Shown piece by piece: positions 58,434-64,000 of a DNA stretch of 64,000 bases. Origin of the DNA: Solanum dulcamara (Eukaryota; Streptophyta; Magnoliopsida; Solanales; Solanaceae); assembly GCF_947179165.1 (NCBI RefSeq), contig NC_077240.1:51892501-51956500 (forward strand). Direction: 5' to 3'. The translations under genes and the position numbers were made by a program. The notes under the pieces are model-generated. The model was not told where the DNA came from. It ran no database searches and saw nothing but the letters and a program-made list of their open reading frames with translations. Every line of letters starts with the position of its first letter. Position 1 is the first letter of the stretch.

Positions 58434-60090
58434 ACAACCCAATTTCTCATATCATGGTAGAACCTACCATAATCCCTCGGTAGGTAAGACAAACCCATAA
58501 CCGGAACTGAAAGTAATAGGTATAATGGGGAAATACTAAATAGGACTGAGAGAAACCGAATAAATGTCAAAATAAGGAGAATTTGGATAAATGTGTACAA
58601 AATAAATAAAACTGAACCCCTCCCAAAACTTGGAAGTCACTAGTACAAAGCTGATAACAAAATAAAATAAGTATAAGTCTCAAAAGTGGACCAAAAATAT
58701 ATACAATACAGGCTAGTCTTGAAAGTACAAAAAGATGGGCCATCCAGCTGAAAAAGACAAAAATGATTCCACAACGGCATGTACTCACCCTAGTCTCTAG
58801 TTTGGCTATAATAGGCTCGATCTATTCGCGATGGTAGCTGGTGCTCAAAAGTCCAATATGAAAGTAGATGCAGAGTGTAGTATGAGTACAAGATATAAGG
58901 TACCTAGTAGGCATCATAGGACAACTGAGTAGGAAAGATAAAAACAATATGAAAAAGAGGAATAAGCCTAAACAAAAGTCATAACAAGCATCTAAGGTAT
59001 GCAAGGTAAATACCCAAACTAACAAGAAGTCACTATCAAGGAAGACTACAACTAACTACTCCCAACTGGGCCCCCATAAGCCCAACCGGGACACTCGTGC
59101 ACAAGTTTAAATAAAACTCGGATGATCCCCCATAAGCTCATCGGGTACACAAAATAACTATGACTACAAAAACTAGGAACTAAGAATCTGCGATACCCAG
59201 ATCTGAAGAACCATATCATCCTCAAACCTAGAATCTCTAAGAATTAGTTAACCATAAATGCTCTAGGAACCGAGGATCGGATGGTACCATATGCACACCT
59301 AAATTCTGAATGTGGTCAAAGATGGGACTAGGACCTAGATGCTCGCCACAAACCATTGGTACTGTCAAGGGCGGGATTGGGTACCAGGTGCTTGGCATAC
59401 AAACAGGCTGGTAGAGGCCGGGACTGGGACCCTGATGCTCCCCGATGGAATTCCAGAATGGAGGCTGGGAATGGGACCCGAATGCTCATAGATGATTTAT
59501 TCGATGATGCCAAATATTCTTCTTTACAACTGAACACTAATAACTACCGAGGATCTCTTCCACAATGAATTAATTAATATATCTCTAGGACTTCAACCGG
59601 AATCGAAAAAGCCGCACATATATCATCGAAGCATCCCAAAAATCACACTCATGGTAAATTATGTATAAGGTTGTTCATAAGAGCAAAGTTACCACCTAGC
59701 TAACACCCAACTACCACACACTAGCATGCTATGCCATTCTACAAGGATCTAAGCTCGCCGGAGCGACATCGAGGCATCTAAAGAAAGTTCCACAACCTAT
59801 ACTAAGGCCAGCATGTTCCACAATACCATATATATGAAATTGACACCCTTTAAAGTACTAAAATTTAATAGAAGAGATCACATACTGTCAATTACCCGAA
59901 AAGCCCGATAAAAGCCTAAAACATGATTTCTTAGACCTAAGTTATATAAATAAGCTACCCAACCCAAATTCCATCTATCTCAACATGATTTCACACATGT
60001 TGGCTCAATATAAAGGAAGGAAAGTTGCAGCCTACTTGTAGGCTGAATACGCGCGCTCCAAATTACTTTGTCGGAGCTTTTTCATTTCTG
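58434..60090 (-). repeat. 5' LTR of element H (right border uncertain)
   Basis: Plus-strand TATCACAACCCAATTTCTC onward, homologous to LTR G (19,977-20,973) including CCGGAACTG.AAGTAAT and CATAAGCCC text. It has ACACATGTTGGCTC near 59,992 and an ATACGCGCGCTCC word near 60,048 that looks LTR-like. No TG end is visible; it appears truncated by, or joined to, the pararetrovirus. Confidence 0.6.
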
Positions 60091-60829
60091 CACGACCTCC
60101 TTTGTCATCCCATTTAGGAAGCCTAGGGACGAAGGTAGTATTGTGCTCTCGGTTTGCTTCCATGAGTATCATTACTCCTTTGATGATAGTGGCTATAGCC
60201 TTTGGGGCTATTGTGGTTTTCATTAACTTGTAATATACCCTATATATTACAGCTATTTCTCTGGTGTCTAGTTTACTGTTCATGTTCTTGGTTTTGACGT
60301 TAAGTGTCAGAGTATCCCTAATGTTTGGATCATGGATATTAACTGAAAAATTAGGATAACAGTTAAAGTATATCGGGTCATTAGCGAGGTTACTTTCTAG
60401 AACTCCTAACAGAGAATCATCAAAGTTAAGCAGTCTATTATCTCTAAGAAGAAGACAAATATGGATATTCAGACCTTTATGGAAAATAGGTTTAACAGAT
60501 ACTTGGGCAAGACCGATGTGAAGGAATTTAAACTCCTTTTTATATCTATCAATATCAACAACAGTTAACAACTTGACAGTTTGAAGAGAATTATTAATAG
60601 CAATAGTTGATTCATAAGTCTTGATATTATATTTTTTAAATATGGAAAAATTACCTAGCTGGTAAATCTTTTCAAAAGGTTCTTTAGGAATAGACCAATT
60701 CTATAAATCATTTTCTACCTTAGAGATAGACAAATTAATACTATTAACAGTATGCTGGTGATTATTCATGAAAGAGGATATGCCTTTGACTATGCTATAG
60801 TTCATGATTGATAAACAGTAACTATTCAT
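60032..60829 (-). pseudogene. Endogenous pararetrovirus movement-protein remnant
   Basis: A minus-strand frame from the ATG at 60,829 is interrupted by one nonsense codon near 60,702, then open for at least 179 codons from 60,571. Text such as FKFLHIGLAQVSVKPIFHKG and NDPIYFNCYPNFSVNIHDPN fits the 30K-superfamily movement proteins of Caulimoviridae, which let virus pass through plasmodesmata. The family resemblance is to solendo-/cavemovirus-like copies common in Solanaceae genomes; genus is an inference. The last 20 or so residues may come from the adjoining LTR of element H rather than from virus. As a genomic fossil with a stop and no intact neighbours, it is not expected to act. Confidence 0.72.
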
Positions 60830-61063
60830 CTTTAGTAAAGCTGGCTTCAGATTATTGCATATAAATTTCCAAGTCTTTTAAAGGTAAATATGGAATTATA
60901 ACAAGGATATTACATTAAGGCATCTTGGATTTAACATGAGTTTGTCAAATAAACTACCTTGCAGTCTAAAACGCCTGTTCTTTCGTCTAAACGGCTGCCA
61001 GACGACATCCGAACTATTTGACAAGATCTCAAAACCTCACCTTAATCACTAGATATAACTTCC
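60830..61063. other. Pararetroviral non-coding sequence next to the movement-protein remnant
   Basis: No open frame with viral similarity. It lies upstream of the movement-protein start and left of the first junction copy, so it may be viral intergenic region. No primer-binding site was found in it. Confidence 0.35.
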
Positions 61064-61622
61064 ATTTTTACGAATAGTGGCATTGTTTTGGAGAAAACCA
61101 TTTATCTATGCCTAAACTATTTTCTGAAAAATTCTGTCAATTTCAAATTGATCAAAGAATCTCTACTTTGCCTGAGCACATACAAATGTGCAAATATTTC
61201 ATTCAAAAAAGAATTTTCTTTATTATTAGTTGGACTTTTCATCTTGTAGAATTTGACAGGATCAAATACTTGTCTAAGGAAATTCCTATCAAAGGATGGT
61301 CACCAGCTCCAAAGGAGATTCAACAACCTTCTTAGAAAGGTTCACCATCTTCAACAAAGAAATCACTTACGAGTAGTTTGAAGAGAAGGCTTCAGAAGGC
61401 ATTATCCGAGATAGATGATAATCCAAATGAAGAAGAAATCCTTCAACTTCTGGAAGAAGCTTCATCACAAAGTGATGACAACGATGATATGCTAAACCCT
61501 AAAGCTTTAGCACAATTATACTTGCTTCCATTAGATGATTAATCCTTACTGAGAGTATTAATTTCTTTCTTACAAATTTCCATTAATTCATGATTCATTT
61601 AAATGGGCCTAGCTTCCGTAGA
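61064..61622 (+). repeat. Pararetroviral junction repeat, copy 1
   Basis: About 558 bp repeated at 62,283-62,841 in the same direction, roughly 90% or more similar by eye. The plus strand carries the C-terminal part of a viral frame of unassigned function (LPEHIQMCKYFIQKR, SEIDDNPNEEEILQLLEEAS, stop at 61,540-61,542). The last 80 bp carry the start of the RT region in the opposite direction. So the copy spans an inverted junction. A TAG at 61,333 interrupts the frame. Confidence 0.8.
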
Positions 61623-61845
61623 AATGACCTTTTGGGTTAAAAAATGCCCCTTCTGAATTTTAAAATGTTATGAACTCTATTTTTAATCATATCAGTTATA
61701 TATCAATTATTTATATTAATGATGTATTAATCTTCTTCGAGGACATTATTCTCATTTTAAACATCTAAATATTTTCTACAACATTGTTAAGAAAAAAGGT
61801 CTTGTATTAAGTGCCAAAAAGATCAAATTAATACTCTCTAGGCTA
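61623..61845 (+). pseudogene. Pararetroviral RT palm fragment, downstream half
   Basis: Plus-strand text reads ISIIYINDVLIFFEDII at about 61,700, the polymerase palm, with Asn in place of the first catalytic Asp, and then RKKVLY/GLVLSAKKIK in shifted frames. The preceding residues (an FWVKKCPF-like stretch) are frame-shifted. This half of the palm lies before the half that normally precedes it. Confidence 0.68.
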
Positions 61846-62098
61846 ATAAAATTATTAGACCTTCTAAATCCCCTTGGAGTTGTTCAACTTTTTATGTTAA
61901 CAATGCAGCGGAGAAAGAAAGAGGCTCTCTCAGACTTGTTATCAATTCTAAACCTTTGAACACTGCTTTGAAATGGATTAGATATCCGATTCCTAACAAA
62001 AGGGATCTTTTGAAAAGAACTTTTAAAGCCAATGTCTATAGTAAATTTGATATAAAATTAGGTTTTTGGATAATACAGATTTCTGAAAAAGATTTTAA
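61846..62098 (+). pseudogene. Pararetroviral RT fragment, upstream half
   Basis: Plus-strand blocks IIRPSKSPWSCSTFYVNNAA, RLVINSKPLNTALKWIRYPI and VYSKFDIKLGFWIIQISEKD, in more than one frame, are the fingers and first palm Asp of a Caulimoviridae RT. The fragment then joins, after ISEKD, to unrelated viral coding text. Its order relative to the preceding fragment is permuted. Confidence 0.72.
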
Positions 62099-62762
62099 CT
62101 CCTTTTGAGTGGCAAGTTGATTACTTACACACCCCCATTAATTTTTCTAGGGAGAATAGACCCCAAACTTATAATTGGTATGTTATAAAAATACTTGGTT
62201 CAATTTTATGTATTTACTTCCTTCAACTCATACTTGGTTCGTAAAATACAGTGCAGAATTATCTAAATCCATCATCCCTTGATGTTTTTACGAATGGTGG
62301 CATTGTTTTGGAGGAAACCATCTATCTATGCCTAAACTATTTTCTAAAAAATTCGGTCAATTTCAAATTGATCAAGGAATATCTACTTTGCCTGAGCACA
62401 TACAAATGTGCAAATATTTCATTCAGAAAAGAATTTCCTTTATTATTAGTTGGACTTTTCGTCTTGCAGAATTTGACAGGATCAAATACTTGTCTAAGGA
62501 AATCCTTATCAAAGGATGATCACCATCTCTAAAGGAGATTCAACAATCTTCTCAAAAAGATTCACCATCTTCAATAAAGAAATCACCTAAGAGTGATTTG
62601 AAGAAAAGGCTTCAGAAGGCATTATCTGAGATAGATGATAATCCAAATGAAGAAGAAATCCTTTATCTTCTGGAAGAAGCCTCATCATAAAGTGATGACA
62701 ACAGTGATATGCTAAGCCCTAAAGCTTTAGCACAATCATACTTGCTTCCATTTGATGATTAA
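62099..62762 (+). pseudogene. Pararetroviral frame of unassigned function, longer copy
   Basis: Begins within LTPFEWQVDYLHTPINFSR, continues through tryptophan-rich text with frameshifts, then the same C-terminal part as copy 1 (KFGQFQIDQGISTLPEHIQM, an acidic DDNPNEEE tract, stop 62,760-62,762). TGA at 62,517 and TAA near 62,688 interrupt it. I cannot say whether it is capsid or another product; the acidic tail is compatible with several Caulimoviridae proteins. Confidence 0.5.
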
Positions 62763-62841
62763 TCCTAATTGATAGTATTAATTTCTTTCTTACAAATTTC
62801 CATTAATTCATGGTTCATTTGAATAGGCCTAGCTTTCATAG
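62283..62841 (+). repeat. Pararetroviral junction repeat, copy 2
   Basis: Partner of 61,064-61,622, offset by about 1,219 bp. It includes the same switch at about 62,763 from a plus-strand viral frame to minus-strand RT start. Copy 2 continues rightward into the minus-strand polymerase region, so it is the copy still attached to its neighbours on that side. Confidence 0.8.
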
Positions 62842-63055
62842 AAATTGTCTTTTCATTGAATCCATCAATGTATGGAAGATCAACTATATGATTCTTTCTT
62901 TCCCAAAAAGCATTAGGAAAATCTGAGCAAATGTTTTTCGAAAGTGTTATGAAGATTGGTAATCTTAGTTACAATTTCCGGGGTTTTTAAAATTTGCTCA
63001 TTTTTTTTGATTTTAATATCATCTTTGAGAAAACAAATTTGTTGAGAAATAAGGT
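62763..63055 (-). pseudogene. Pararetroviral RT start on the minus strand
   Basis: Reading leftward: FPNAFWERKNHIVDLPYIDG, EKTISMKARPIQMN and HELMEICKKEINT, the segment that leads into the RT of Caulimoviridae. It stops at the inverted junction at about 62,763. Frame changes occur near 63,060 and 62,950. The RT continuation is found, in the opposite direction and rearranged, at 61,623-62,098. Confidence 0.7.
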
Positions 63056-63686
63056 TTATTTTAAAACCAGTTTGTTTGTACAAACAGTATCAAAATTTGA
63101 AATATAAGGTTTAATCTGAGTAATAAAAGGTATTCCCAAAATAATTTCTTCATTGATATTTTTTGTAATAACAAAATCATTTGAAAGACAAATACCATTG
63201 ATGTAGATATGGGCATTGGATTGTTTGTCATCTATCAAAATATATTTTCCTGTAGTGCTGTATAATTTAGTAGTACCCTTGGTAAGGTATTTTGTAGGAA
63301 TAAAGTCTTCAAAAATGCAATTCTTGTCTGTACCACTGTCTAACAAAGTAATTTTGTTAAGTACAAAACTATTGTTAATAATTAATTTGATTAAGATATG
63401 AGAACTTTGTGGTCTAATCTTAGTAATAGATTTTAATCCATATTCTGATTCATACATGGGAGTCTCAGAATCAGTATCATCGGGATCTGATTCTCCTATA
63501 AGAATGGCTTTTGAAGTTGTTGCCTTTTGATTGTTCATCTTTTTGAGAACCTGCTATATGAGAGCTTCAATCTCAATTTTGTGAAGTCTACCCTTCACCT
63601 CTCTGATTTCATTCTTTAAAAGTTTGACTTCTCCTCTTAATTTCTTCTAGAGAAGGTTCTTCCCTTTTTGAGTCAAATCTACTCAT
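63056..63686 (-). pseudogene. Pararetroviral polymerase N terminus with aspartic protease
   Basis: The polymerase frame probably starts at the ATG 63,686 (MSRFDSKREEPSLEEIKR) and stops after 25 codons because of a one-base frameshift. The other frame continues with a coiled-coil-like KLLKNEIREVKGRLHKIEIE, a TAG near 63,555, and then 160 open codons from 63,538. These contain ITLLDSGTDKNCIFEDF, the DSG aspartic-protease active site, and IILGIPFITQIKPYIS, its C-terminal ILG motif. The protease would process the viral polyprotein. The protease part itself looks intact, but its expression is broken upstream and at 63,056. Confidence 0.8.
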
Positions 63687-63694
63687 GATTTATT

Positions 63695-64000
63695 TCATGC
63701 TGAAGGGGTAATTTCAAGCTTTTCTTTTTTTTGCCTGGTAACTAATTTCTGTAATCCAATGAGGTATTTTCTCCTAGCATCTTTATCTTGAATGTGTTCA
63801 ATGGTGGAGAATAGGGTTTTTATTGAATTTTCAGAAATAACATTGATAGTTTTACTATTGCACATGCAAAATGCTCTATTGCAATTGCATTCTGAATCTT
63901 TTTCTTCAGACTCGGAGTTATGGGCGATGTTAAAGAACTCATCGTCACTTTGCTCTTCTTTAGAAGATAATTCAGATTCAGATTCTTCTTCTTTTATGAT
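63695..64000 (-). pseudogene. Pararetroviral capsid C terminus (partial, runs off the window)
   Basis: 102 codons open from the window edge to TGA at 63,695-63,697. The composition is acidic and serine-rich (KEEESESELSSKEEQSDDEF), followed by a cysteine cluster CNCNRAFCMCNSK and a basic end. Acidic and cysteine/basic tails next to the polymerase start fit the C-terminal part of a Caulimoviridae capsid precursor. The polymerase ATG follows eight bases after this stop, a compact viral arrangement. Whether the rest of the gene is intact cannot be seen. Confidence 0.55.

Larger units (their letters stand above)
48066..60090 (-). mobile_element. Element H: decayed Ty3/gypsy element of a second lineage, interrupted by element J
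   Basis: Minus-strand gag-pol remains occupy 48,066-51,721. The leader, PBS and 5' LTR are at 58,238 to about 60,090. The lineage differs from A, B and J in its RT lead-in (APAELKDLSVQL) and its LTR. It is truncated inside the integrase at its 3' side (48,066), so no 3' LTR remains. Element J lies where the start of gag should be. The right border with the pararetrovirus is uncertain (between about 60,020 and 60,100). Confidence 0.75.

Noticed and set aside
59328..59568. Overlapping 69-70-codon frames on both strands
   Set aside because: They lie inside the LTR of element H and look like translations of its repeated GGGA(C/T)TGGGACC text.
62251..62532. 93-codon plus-strand frame overlapping the viral repeat
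   Set aside because: Out-of-frame translation of the duplicated viral text; the protein-like frame is the one ending in the acidic tract.
60032..64000. Intact or replication-competent pararetrovirus
   Set aside because: Stops, frameshifts, permuted polymerase pieces, a changed catalytic residue and an inverted duplicated junction show a fossil.

Overview
This is repeat-dense nuclear DNA from a flowering plant, most likely a Solanaceae species. That placement is an inference: the long-LTR Tekay/Del-type Ty3/gypsy elements, the solendovirus-like endogenous pararetrovirus at the right edge and the AT-rich intergenic sequence all fit, but no species marker is present. The only host gene I recognise with confidence is the last two exons of an exportin-7/RanBP16-type nuclear transport receptor at the left edge (329-725, + strand). 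No rRNA, tRNA gene, CRISPR array, operon or microbial feature was seen.

Layout. 1-8.9 kb: 3' end of the exportin gene, a decayed first-exon-like segment at 2.2-2.5 kb, a DNA-transposon-like remnant, AT-rich sequence without a clear gene, a possible orphan exon near 6.9-7.2 kb, and an LTR fragment rich in CGCGATCGCG words. 8,967-18,021: complete but mutated Ty3/gypsy element A (minus strand) with 2.02-kb LTRs, PBS, PPT and a near-identical target duplication. 19.0-22.6 kb: a second copy of the DNA-transposon remnant, two LTR fragments (G, K) and a short host-like coding stretch cut by LTR F. 22,583-25,713: LTR F, split by a 1.45-kb Mutator-like element that has a perfect 10-bp target duplication.

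26.6-46.6 kb is one nested stack. LARD-like element E contains a Tourist/Harbinger-like MITE. The MITE contains gypsy element B (28,800-40,884, TSD taact). B contains two solo LTRs: C (31,871-34,169, TSD caaac) and D (36,042-38,233, TSD tggtt). Every inner insertion is bounded by exact target-site duplications, so relative ages can be read directly.

46.9-60 kb: LTR fragment I, then gypsy element H (minus strand, another lineage), interrupted by gypsy element J (plus strand, 51,722-58,237), then H's leader, PBS and LTR. 60-64 kb: a rearranged endogenous pararetrovirus. It has a movement-protein remnant, scrambled reverse-transcriptase pieces, a duplicated inverted junction, and a capsid-end/protease/RT-start segment running off the window.

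No element looks able to move by itself: every gag-pol has stops, frameshifts, deletions or lost catalytic or zinc-binding residues. The most notable unexplained structure is a roughly 22-bp inverted repeat. It is conserved about 410-450 bp from the 3' end of seven LTRs belonging to otherwise divergent families.
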